Assembly (NCBI GenBank): GCA_964017145.1 | Contig: OZ024852.1 | Coordinates: 2,047,945-2,111,944, forward strand | Direction: 5' to 3' | Origin: Agrocybe praecox | Taxonomy: Eukaryota > Basidiomycota > Agaricomycetes > Agaricales > Agrocybaceae | Length of the DNA stretch: 64,000 bases | Shown: positions 25,197-35,241 of the stretch, piece after piece | Layout: each line of letters starts with the position of its first letter | How positions within the stretch are numbered: position 1 is the stretch's first letter | Position numbers and translations under genes: made by a program | The notes under the pieces: model-generated | What the model was told of the DNA's origin: nothing | What the model saw: the letters and a program-made list of their open reading frames with translations, nothing else | The model's database searches: none

Positions 25197-28182
25197 CTTC
25201 ATGTATGAAACCTGGGCAGTTGCCTGACATAAGTCATACATCAGAGAGGGCAATTGCCCAAGGTGGCCAGTGATATATGAATGCTTATAAAGCGCACCAG
25301 AATGACCCATAAAGGCTGAGTGGGCGGCATTGGCAGATGCCTTAAGCAAATATGTATAAACATTGCAGGATTTGGACATTTTGCAGTATTTGGGCAATAG
25401 TGAAAGAATGAATGGGTGGTTTGGGGTGCTTATTGGGAGGTTAGGATCAGATAATTAATCCTGATTTTTTGGCGCCCTTTGCCCCACCAAAAAGGTATGT
25501 TACGGGATGGATGCACAAAAGCAAAACTGGATGATGTGTTATTTTTAGATGTCATAATACTCTTTTGGGCGCTGCACTATTTTTAATATTTTGTGATCAT
25601 TTTTTCGCACTATATTTACTTTACATACATATACCTAGATTAGATTAGATACCAAAAAAACGACCTTTTAATATATGTTTCAGACGGTAATTCCCTATTT
25701 GGCATTTTTTTCCCTTTTAGGCACATTCTTTTTACAACATATAAAAACATTCAAAACATTTATTTTATTTTGTATATTATAATACATGATATTTATGGGC
25801 ACTTGCTGGTACCTATGCGCTCAGTGGCGCTACGTGCTAGTGCCTACCCACTTGGTGGTGCCTATGTGCTCAGTGCCTATGCGCTTGGTGGTGCCTACGT
25901 GCTCGACATGCCTACCCATCACGCTCACTCATGCCTCCTCCTCCTCCTCGTTGGCTCCACATCTGCGTCGTCCTCGTTCTCATCTTGGGTGGTTGTGGTT
26001 GTGGTTGTGGTTGTGGTGGTTGTGCTCATGGTGCTCCACCCTCATTTTCTCTCGCTCGTGCCTACATGCTTGTTGGGCCTACCCATTGCATTCACTAATG
26101 CCTCCTTGTCCTTGTCAGGCATGGACGTGCTCATGGTGGTCGCGCTTGTTGTGGTCCATTCTCATTGTCTCTTCCTCAATCTTGTTGCCTCCGCATCCTC
26201 ATCGTCGTTGTCGTTATCACCCTCATCAGCTCTTCATTGCCATCCTTGTTGGTGCCTCGTCATCATCGCTATGTTGTCACCAACATGGTAAAGACAGCCT
26301 ACATCCCTGCAAAGAGGGGAGGGGCTGGGTACAATCGGTTGACGATGGTAGTGGTGATGATAGGGGATGACAAGAAAGAAATCAACCAATCGATGGTTGA
26401 TTTCTTCCAAATCTGGTATATTCTCATGCTGGCCTGATCTATAACCGGTTCGAGCTCATCGTCGAGCACGACAATGGCAAGGATACATAACATATTATGT
26501 AGTTGTAAATGTATATTAAATATTCTAAAATTATAAAAAGCTAATTAGGGTTTAAAAAAATGAAAAGTCTTCTATGTTTTCCATAAAACACATCAAAAAC
26601 ATAATTTATATGGCAAGCGTGCTGATTTCGGTTCGACAGGTGAATAAAATACTTCATATTCTCAATGAAAAAGTCACGATTTTATTTAAATTAGAGTACT
26701 ATGTAATACAAATACACTATCTACGCTCAAAAGAGAGAGAAAAAGGACAGCAGAGAATGTTATGTAGGTGTTATTCATTAACGCACAAAAATTGCATCGA
26801 GTTGGAAGGCATGCACATGTACTCTTCAAATCAATAAGCATTCAAAGAGTTTTTATTTTTATTTTCTCAATATTTTATTGACAAAAGTGATTTTATTGAC
26901 TATACTAATATACTCTGTTATTTAATTTGTACTCACCATTTGCAAAGACCTTCTTGTCGTCGAGCACAGCAATGAGCTCGAACTGGCTATGAGCTGGACC
27001 AGCATGGGAAAGGCCCGATTTGGACAGAAATGAACCAATGCGTGTTCATTTCTTCCTTATCACCGCCCATCACCACACCGGCACTCTGCACCTAGCCCCT
27101 CCCCTCACTGCAGGGATGTGGGCAGTGCCTGGTATGGTGTGAGGCTTGCTCACGACCACCCACGACACAGACGACCACAACAACAACAACAAGGGGGACC
27201 ACGACGACGATGTGGGTGATCACCCATGTCACGGATGACCATGAGGAGGAGGAGGATGACCACAACGACGCAGATGACCACGAAGAGGATGACAACAACC
27301 ACAACGACGCAGGTGACCACACACGACGAGGATGAGGGGGAGGACCACCACGACGACAAGGAGGAGGATGGCCACGACCACTCACAATGCGGATGACCAC
27401 GACGACAAGGGAGACCATGACGACAAGGACCATGACAAGGACAAGGATGACCACCCACGATGCGGATAGCCACGACGACAAGGACGGTAGGCACCAGTAA
27501 GCACGTAGGCACCACCAGGCAGGTACGCACCAGCGCATAGGCACCACTGAATGGGTAAGCACCAGCGCCTAGCACTAACAAGCACGTAGGTACTACATTA
27601 GTTAATAAATATAATGTATTCTATGAAAATAAAATAAATTTTCATTTGTCTTTGAAAGATTTACTAAAATGGTAATAAGTGCCAAATAGAGAACTATGCC
27701 TAAAACATATGCTAAAAATGTTTTTTTAATTTAATCTAATCTAGATTTATGTATGTAAAGTAAATATAGTACGAAAAAATGATTACAAAATATTAAAAAT
27801 AGTGCAGCACCCAAAAGAGTATTATGACATCTAAAAATAACACATCATCCAGTTTTGCTTTTGTGCATCCATCCCATAACATGCATTTTTGGTGGGGCAA
27901 AGGGTGCCAAAAAATCAGGATTAATTATCTGATCCTAACCTCCCAACAAGCGCCCCAAACCACCCATTCATTCTTTTGCTATTGCCCAAATACTGCAAAA
28001 ATGTCCAAATCCTGCAATGTTTATACATATTTGCTTAAGGCATCTGCCAATGCTGCCCACTCAGCCTTTATGGGTCACTCTGGTGTGCTTTATAAGCATT
28101 CATATATCACTGGCCACCTTGGGCAATTGCCCTCCCTGATGTATGACTTATGCCAGGCAACTGCCCAGTTTCATACATGAAA
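25197..28182. mobile_element. 3-kb foldback element with very long inverted arms and about 11-bp TSD
   Basis: Arms at 25197-26490 and 26940-28182 are inverted copies of each other (about 1.25 kb each), starting YTTCATGTATGAAAC at both ends and leaving a loop of about 450 bases. Matching blocks include the outer 500 bases (GGGCAATTGCCCAAGG...), a low-complexity GTGGTT/GTCGTC zone, and the inner block with CGAGCTCATCGTCGAGCACG against GAGCTCATTGCTGTGCTCGACGA. The flanks read GTAGCAGCCAA (25186-25196) and GTAGCAGCTAA (28183-28193), an 11-bp target duplication with one mismatch. No transposase is encoded. Long arms with a 9-11-bp duplication are typical of MULE-type or foldback elements. Confidence 0.85.
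25930..26280. repeat. low-complexity zone in the left arm of the foldback element
   Basis: GT-rich hexamer-like repeats (GTGGTT and GGTTGTGGTTGT near 25988-26020) and CTCCTCCTCCTCG runs produce long but meaningless Val/Ser/Leu-rich frames. The counterpart in the right arm (27130-27480) is rich in CACGACGACAAGG. They look like expanded microsatellites within the arms. Confidence 0.7.
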
Positions 28183-28413
28183 GTAGCAGCTAAGGCTGCA
28201 ATCCTAATACAATTCGCACATCCGCTCTCGCAGTCCAAGTAAAATTTTCATTGTTGTGTTCCTCGTGCACATGTCCTCTCAAACGGGGCCACATGGTTCC
28301 TCAGAATGATGACTCTGTTAAATTTTACTACAGCACTATAAAGGCGGGTTGATTTTTGAGGTCCTAGGATTCAACACCAAGGTGCTATCTTCCCAGTACA
28401 CACTTTCTCTTGC

Positions 28414-28835
28414 ATGCCTGACCTTTCTCCCAGCGTCCTCGAGGTGAAAGCTGCGGTAGGTGTGCAATACCACCTTGCCAAAGCCGAAACCATTTCCTCG
28501 GAGAAAAATGGCGAGTCAGCCTCCGCTCACTTGGCTCTCATCTGCGAGAAACTTGTAAGTGACCTTCCCAGGACTGCTCTGCTTAACATGCTTCCCTTGG
28601 CATCACTCAGGCTCCCTGGTTCGAACAGTCAGACAATGTCTGGCTCGCTGGACAAGAGGTGTTCAACTTGGTGTTCAATCTTCGAGATTCTCTTGCAGCA
28701 CTCATATGCTTAGGCAGCGAGTATTCCAGGAGGTTCTCCAAGGAGGCCCAGTCCGTTAGCCTTCTCATCAAGTTCATCTATGCCAAACACACTTCTACTG
28801 GTCTCTACTGCCCCCCGGTGGTCCTCTATTCATGA
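28414..28835 (+). CDS. unknown small protein, two exons (about 121 aa)
   Basis: Exons 28414-28554 and 28611-28835 join in frame across a 56-base GTAAGT...CTCAG intron, giving a helical, soluble protein (MPDLSPSVLEVKAAVGV; APWFEQSDNVWLAG; LLIKFIYAKHTSTGLYCPP). I do not recognise it. The intron boundary is good, and the frame after the intron has no stop for 74 codons, which favours a real gene or gene relic. Its stop TGA overlaps an ATG at 28832 that opens the next frame, so both may be one gene broken by a frameshift. It lies between the foldback element and a CACTA-like element. Confidence 0.45.
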
Positions 28836-29459
28836 ATCTGAATCTGAAGACTTCGTTTGAAACTGTCGAAAAACCCACAACTGCAGACCCTGAAGTTGCA
28901 GATAATAGAGCACACACCGCGGTATGTCCATTTCCTTACTTCCTCAGATCATTTTGTCTGATGGATTTCATTAGAACAAACAACGCTCTGGTCGTTTGTA
29001 TAAAGAGAAGGTTGACTCGGAAGAGGTAGAGGTCGTATCTTCTACTACCTCTAATTTTGAGCTGACTTCTGACGAGGTAATGAAAACCCTGTCCCCTTTT
29101 CTTATGAACCTTATTCATGTGGTGCAGGCTATGCAAGTCGACGATGACATAGTGGAGGTGGCTTCTATTGTCAGCGCTCCCCCTGTGTCGCAGAGCCGCA
29201 AAGGTAAAGGATCTAAAAGAGAGGTACTCTCTCCCAAGGCAAGTACCTTATTTCACTTCCTAGGAAATTGGGACTGATTCATTATTCATACCAGCCAGAG
29301 GCTTCCTCTTCCTCGAAACCTTCCAAGGCCAAGAAACATGCTGAAACTCACATGCTCGAGTTTGAGGACATTCCAGGAATTGCTACAGACTCTGGATCTT
29401 ACAAGAAAGCGACCAAGTCGGTCAAGAAGAGCAAAACCAAGGATACTGTGGACAGTATG
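28832..29459 (+). CDS. unknown Ser/Lys-rich protein, four exons, 3' end lost at a transposon
   Basis: The exons run from ATG 28832 (MNLNLKTSFETVEKPTTADP), then NKQRSGRLYKEKVDSEEVEV, AMQVDDDIVEVASIVSAPPV with a basic SRKGKGSKRE patch, and EASSSSKPSKAKKHAETHM ending in KSVKKSKTKDTVDS. They are separated by short introns with GTATGT, GTAATG and GCAAGT donors. The composition (acidic then lysine/serine-rich, no fold visible) suggests a disordered nuclear protein. The frame ends about 30 bases before a LINE/CACTA junction and is probably truncated. No function is assignable. Confidence 0.4.
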
Positions 29460-29489
29460 TTTTGATTTTCTCCTATGTGGAGGGCTTTA

Positions 29490-30958
29490 CACTGCCCCAC
29501 TGATTCCTGATGGAGTCCAGTGGAGTCCGGTACTTTTTGCACTATTCCAAATGGCTGGTAGCCCCAGCAAAGCACAAGTAGTAGACTCCACCTGGATTGG
29601 GGGTGGACTGAGTCTCATACTGGACTCGTGACCGGAATATGGTGGACTCGACTCAATCTGGACTCAACATGGACTATGATATGTTTTATTTTATTTTACA
29701 TAGTTGTTTTCTCATTTCTGCCAAAACCATAACATATTATGTCATATTTAATGTTTTATAAATATATTTCGAATATTTTAGGAATTATTGTGATTTTTTT
29801 CATAATTTTAGAAGGTATGTGTGACATACAAACGACAATTTTTGTAAAATTCCCAAAATAGATGTCCAGGCCGTTTCGGAAATTGCCAGCACAGCCACAA
29901 CCAGCTGGCCGCGTCATCACTCTTTCCTTGCTTCTTACCACTACCACCACTATCTGCCCACTGTCCACTACCACCACATCCCGTCGCCACCACGCCGCAA
30001 CGCCAACAATGACAATGGCCACAACAACGATGACAACGCCAGCAACGACACTGACAATGACTCAAGGCGACACGACGCCAAACTGACAACGCCAACAACT
30101 ACACAGTGACAAGTCAACGACGATGCCAACGATGACGACACGACACAATGCCAGCAACACAACGCCAACAACACATGACACGACAATGCCACACAATGCC
30201 AACAAAGCCAGTGATGATGCCAGCGGCAATGCCAACAAAGCCAGCCACAACAACACAGCCACGACACAACAACACAATGACAAATCGACTACAAACACAT
30301 AGCAGTGACAACGACACAATGATGCCGCGCCAACCACATGCCAATGACAACGACAGACAGATGAGCGTGGTGACACCGACGATGTACGCCAGCAAATGAG
30401 CCGACGAACATGAGGGGCCGGGGTTGGGGCCAAAGGCGTGACGTGGCAAGGTGAAAGGGGACGTTGAGCATGACGGTAAGTACCCTGTTCACGCCGTCTC
30501 CTCGCTCACTGCTGCTTTCCACAGGCTGGCCTCCTCTGTTCCTCCTCTTCCATCCCCTTCCTCCCCACCCTCTTCCCTTCTCTCTCTGCCTTATCCCCTC
30601 CCACCTCCTTCTCTTCCCTCTGTCCTTTCCATATTCCCTTCCCCCCATTTTCTCCCATTTTTTAAAATTATATAAGTATATAGAAATCATGTAAATTATG
30701 AATATACTTAATTAATTTAATTTCGCTTTTTCATATGTTTTTTGTGTGAATATTCTATTTTTGGTGAATGTTATGTTTTTTTAACTAAATGACCTTGCAT
30801 AAAACATGGAAACAGTAAGTTTCCACAAAGTTTGACTGGATTCTGGATGGAGTCCATCAGACTCCAGTAGAATCCAGCATAAAAAGCATGCTAATCCACT
30901 GGACTCCATGGGACTATGTGGACTCCACTGGACTCCACCAGGAATCAGTGGGGCAGTG
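29490..30958. mobile_element. CACTA-like non-autonomous element, copy 1
   Basis: The ends are CACTGCCCCACTGATTCCTG and its inverted copy, flanked by TA on both sides (29488-29489, 30959-30960). Just inside each end are many TGGACTC/GAGTCCA motifs in both orientations (for example 29513-29530, 29580-29680, 30836-30945), the subterminal repeats typical of CACTA transposons. The body is a degenerate CAACGA/CAATGA-rich zone (29990-30380) and a pyrimidine-rich tract (30530-30650). There is no coding potential. It sits in minus-strand LINE-B ORF1. Confidence 0.8.
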
Positions 30959-30960
30959 TA

Positions 30961-32443
30961 AAGTATTGGAGTTGTGTACGATGTGTGCTTTGCATGCAAA
31001 GTATAGGTTGCTGCCCAGCGGAGAGGACTTGAGGGCCCCCTGCACTATCTCGGATGTAATTCGCGCTGTCCTCGCAGTGTCGGTATAGTATGGGACATCC
31101 ACAATGTGGATGAACGATGTGGCAATGGGGAGGCTGACACTAATGCCGGCCGCTACTTTCCTGAATGAAGCATTGGCTTGGCCTGGAAGATATTCGAGGT
31201 CCCGCTCGTTGGCCACACCGTCTGTGTGGAGAGTATATCCTGCGTATGCCTGGGCCATAGACAGGATTTGGAGTGTGGAGCCCCCGTCCCACAACGCGTG
31301 GTGGGCACGAACAATGTATAGGTTGAAGTCGCATGTGGGAATTGCGCTTTCAAATTGGATGAGGACCTGTCTCCTAGATGGTCCTCCAGCAACAAACAAG
31401 GGGAGCTGCGACTTGCACTTTCGCGACTTTGTCAGCCCCGCTGCATTCTGATTGGTTTCCTGAGCTACTGCGCTAATGGGCAATTGAGCCGTGACTTTTG
31501 TGAGTTGTGCAACAGTCATGGGTTGTTTCGGTCCTTGGCCAAGGCGAGAGGCATATGACCCCTTGCCTGGACCAGTGGTCCGACAAGAAGGAAGCGGTGG
31601 CACGATTCTTCCGAACCGAGTCTCTGGCACCTTGGGTTGTTGCATCGGCTGTGTGATAGCCGGTGCTGCGGGTGCAGTCTTCTTGGGCCCAGACCCTGAG
31701 GGTCCAGGCTTCTGAGGCTGTGTTGCAGGGGAGACCTCCCTTTGTTTCCCTTTGTCCATGCGCGGTCGGGGTTTAGGAGTAATGAGGGCGGCCTCGCCTA
31801 GGCTGCCCCCGCCGAATTGTTGGGGTGGGGTCTTGGGTCCCTCCCCTAGGTTTGACCAGTCTCCGGTCCCAGTGTGACCAGTCAAATCAATCTGCATGTC
31901 GTCCTCGGTATCATCGAATGTCCTGAGGGCCGGGATACGCCTTGCTTTTGCCGCAACATCGAACATCGACTCGGCGAGGTGTTGTATGTTGTGTACTCCA
32001 GCGAGGAGCGCATCACAGTCTTGCTGTCTTGCCAAATAGTCGAGCCAGCGGTTGGTTGCCATGAGGGCACGGCGGATCTGCACCACTTCATCATTAAAGC
32101 CCTCTTGGCCGTCGAATGGTGTGTCCTCGATGCATGGCACTGCTCCTGAGAGTAGTGCACCTTCAGTGCGGGGCCTCTTGCAAGAAGAGGATTCTTGAGA
32201 GGTGAACCAGGAGTCGTGTGAGGAGTCTTGGTCATCGTCGTTACTATCCATAGTCTCGTCTCGGACGTCCGAGTCGGCATGGGATGGGGCTGGAGTCACC
32301 GCTCTACTGGCAGGGACATCCTGGGGAGTTGTCCTCGGGCTTGCAGATGCAGTTGTCCGCAAGGGCGAGGGAGACGCGCCTTGGCTTGTCAGAGGTGCAG
32401 ATCGGCATGAACCTGCGCCCCCCCTTGTTGGTGTTTCGGCCAT
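30961..32443 (-). pseudogene. LINE-B ORF1 (Gag-like), copy B1, cut by the CACTA-like element
   Basis: The open frame from ATG at 32443 (MAETPTRGGAGSCRS) encodes a Ser/Pro/Thr-rich N-terminus, an acidic part (MDSNDDDQDS), a Pro-rich basic middle (PRPRMDKGKQREV; PQKPGPSGSGPKKTAP) and a folded region (QVLIQFESAIPTCDFNLYIV; DGVANERDLEYLPGQAN; FIHIVDVPYYTD) resembling the RNA-binding domain of LINE ORF1 proteins. The frame stays open for about 490 codons until the CACTA-like insertion. The zinc knuckles expected at the C-terminus are lost from this segment. The 5' UTR continues to about 32585. Confidence 0.8.
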
Positions 32444-32591
32444 TGTTGACAAAACAGTAGATGTACCGATTCGATTGTATCGTTACCTGAGTATTGCTAC
32501 CCAGTTCCGATCGTTTAGCGAGTAAGAGAAAGCGAAAACAATAAGTTGCTAAAAGTGATGGTGTTGGTAACGAGTCAAGAAGAGATGAACT

Positions 32592-33312
32592 GCAAGGGTG
32601 CCCATGCCGCGAACTTGCGTAAATGCAAGTTCTGGATCAACTGCTTCGATTGTCCTTGGATCGATGCCAAATATGCAGAGGTACGTTACATGCGACAGAA
32701 TCTCTGCGATCATACTAACCCCCTCCCCGTAGCTTAATGCGCAACGGCCTAGGGAGAGAGATTAGTATAGACTCGCACAATGTAGCAAAGAAATTTGATT
32801 ACTTAGGTGTACTTCTCGAAACGTTAATTGACAAGGTTGACGTTCTCTTTGTAATGGTGGCCAAGGACACTCTCTGGCCATCTGTCAAGCTCTTCAACCG
32901 TGGCTAGAAGAAGATGCTGCATGCAAAGTAGACTTCATTCAGGTTCCATCAAAACTGCAATGGAGGATATACAAGGAAGCCCATGACACCAGTAGGGCTC
33001 AAAACAAACCAGCTGGGGACCACCTGGCTACATCACTTGATAGTGTACGAAAGGTCGTCACTAAACGCGTACAGGAAGACTGGAAGGTTCTCTTCTGGGA
33101 TCCCAACTATTGAGGGCATAACTTTATGCCGCTCAAGAACCTTGACGGGGGTTTACTGGAGCCTATGTACCTCAATGAGGGTACCTGGCTCCGTGAAGTG
33201 AAAGACAGCCATATACCGCTAGTCGCAAGGATGAACAGATGCATCCTCAACCACGCCCCAATAGGCACTTATTACGAGCGCTTCAACATTCAAGAATCTC
33301 ATGCATGCGAAT
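32592..33312 (+). pseudogene. LINE-B fragment B2: ORF1 end, ORF2 start, then ORF2 3' part after an internal deletion
   Basis: The plus strand carries the last ORF1 knuckle region (AHAANLRKCKFWINCFDCP, stop-altered), the TAATG ORF1/ORF2 junction at 32735-32739, and the first about 35 codons of the endonuclease (HNVAKKFDYLGVLLETL). It then jumps at about 32853 to the RNase H/C-terminal part (HSLAICQALQPWLEE frame, with errors; LNHAPIGTYYERFNIQESH). It ends where copy B3 begins. The fragment lies head-to-head with B1, consistent with an inverted 5' segment of the same insertion. Confidence 0.75.
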
Positions 33313-33459
33313 GTGCATCTCTTCTTGACTCGTTACCCCCACCATCGACTTTTGCAACTTATAGTTTTTGCTTTATCTTACTTGCAATACGATCGGAACT
33401 GGGTAGCAATACTCAGGTAACGATACATTCGAATTGGTAAATCTACTGGTTCGTCAACA
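33313..33459 (+). promoter_or_regulatory. LINE-B 5' UTR and internal promoter region, copy B3
   Basis: The segment starts CATCTCTTCTTGACTCG, the same start as the inverted copy B1 (reverse complement near 32585), which marks the true 5' end of the LINE. About 147 bases precede the ORF1 ATG at 33460. An internal promoter is expected here from LINE biology; no specific motif is identified. Confidence 0.6.
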
Positions 33460-35241
33460 ATGGCCGAAATGCCAACAAGGGGGGGCGCAGGTTCACGCCA
33501 ATCTGCACCTCCGACAAGCCAAGGCGCCTCTCCCTCACCCTTGCAGACCACTGCATCTGCGAGCCCTAGGAGAAACCCACAGGATGTCCCCGCCAGCAGA
33601 GCGGCAACTCCAGCCCCATCCCATGCCGACTCGGATGTCCAAGACGAGACCATGGACAGCAACGACGATGATCAGGAATAATCACACAACTCCCAGTCCA
33701 CCTCTTGACAATCCTCTTCCCGCAAGAGGCCTCGCACCAAAGGCGCACTGCTCTCAGGAGCGGTGCCACTCATTGAGGACACACCATTCAACGGCAAAGA
33801 GGGCTTCAACGACAAAGTGGTGTAGATCCTCTGCACCCTCATGGCAACCAACCGTTGGCTTGACTACTTGGCTCGACAACAAGACCGTGATGCGCTCCAG
33901 CTAGGAGCGCACGACATACAACACCTCGCTGAGTCGATGTTCGACATTGCAGCAAAAGCGAGGCGTATCCCGGCCCTCAAGGCATTCGATGACACTGAGG
34001 ACGACATGCAGATTGACGAGACTGGTCATACAGGGACCGGCGATTGGTCTAACCTGGGGGAGGGACGCAAAACCCCGCCCCAACAGTTTGGTGGGGGCAG
34101 CCTGGATGAGGCAGCTCTCATCACTTCAAAACCCCCACCGCGCACGGACAAGTGGAAGCAAAGAGAGGTTCTCCCTCCCACACGGCCTCAGAAGCCTGGA
34201 CCCTCAGGGTCTGGGCCCAAGAAGACCGCACCCACAGCACCAGCTACCACACAGCCGATGCAACAGCCTAAGGTGCCGGAGACTCGGTTCGGAAGAATTG
34301 TGCCTTCGCTTCTTTCTTGTCAGACCACTGGTCCAGGCAAGGGGTCATATGCCTCTCGGCTCGGCCAAGGACCGAAACAACCCGTGACTGTTGCGCAACT
34401 CACAAAAGTCATGGCTCAATTGCCCATTAGCGCAGTAGCTCAGGAAACCAATCAGAATGCAGCGGGGCTGACAAAGTCGCGAAAGTGCAAGTCACAGCTC
34501 CCCTTGTTTGTTGCTGGAGGACCATCTAGGAGACAGGTCCTCATCCAATTTGAAAGCACAATTTCCACATGCGATTTCAACCTATACATTGTTCGTGCCC
34601 ACCCCACATTGTGGGACGGGGGCTCCACACTCCAAATCTTGTCTATGGCCCAGGCATATGCAGGATACACCCTCCACACAGACGGTGTGGCCAACGAGTG
34701 GGACCTCGAGTATCTTCAAGGCCAAGCCAATGCTTCATTCAGGCAAGTAGCCGCTGGCATTAGTGTCAGCTTACCCATTGCTTCATCGTTCATCTGCATA
34801 GTGGATGTTCCCTATTATACCGACGCTGCGAGGACAGCGCGAATCACATCTGACATAGACATCTGGGACGCTAAGTCCAGTGCTCGTGCCAAACAGATCA
34901 TCAACAAGTCTGTTATAGTTCTAGGGAAGCAGTGCGATATCCAGCCTGCAACCACACACACACCGGTGTCCCCCTATGCCAGCGTTGTTGGCGATGAGGC
35001 CACTCCAACAGAGTATGCAAGCAACGCACTGCGTCCTGCCCTCACTGCATGGGCCCGCACGGTGCCAACGAACATCGAGACGTCGCCAAGTGCTGCAAGG
35101 GTAACACAAATGCGAACCTCGCATAAATGCAAGTTCTGGATCAACTGCTTCGATTGTCCTTGAATCGATGCCAAATATGCAGAGGTACATCGCATGCAAC
35201 AGAATCTCCGCAATCATACTAACCCCCTCCCCGTAGCTTAA
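33460..35241 (+). pseudogene. LINE-B ORF1, copy B3, with stops and deletions
   Basis: It has the same protein as copy B1 (MAEMPTRGGAGSRQS) but is broken. Stops occur shortly after MDSNDDDQE (33679-33681) and before MATNRWLDYLARQ (33841). Near 34857 it jumps from ARITSD straight to IDIWDAK, losing the segment that holds the CACTA insertion site in the other copies. Around 35115 the zinc-knuckle region is lost, so the frame runs directly into HKCKFWINCFDC. A TGA follows at 35161-35163. The TAATG overlap with ORF2 is at 35239-35243. Confidence 0.82.

Noticed and set aside
25176..25397. Conserved short frame present in both arms of the foldback element (AHSAFMGHSG...)
   Set aside because: Conservation is explained by arm identity; the frame is short, crosses the element boundary and has no family resemblance.
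25770..26370. Long Val/Ser/Leu-rich open frames in the foldback arm
   Set aside because: They arise from GTGGTT/CTCCTC low-complexity repeats; the inverted arm gives equally long unrelated frames, and no start context or splice pattern supports coding.
27092..27581. Minus-strand frames rich in Val, Trp and Ser in the right arm
   Set aside because: Same low-complexity arm read in inverse; composition artefact.
29808..30690. Overlapping Cys/Trp- or Thr/Asn-rich frames inside the CACTA-like elements
   Set aside because: Produced by the CAACGA-like microsatellite and pyrimidine tract; both element copies lack a consistent coding frame with a start and motifs.
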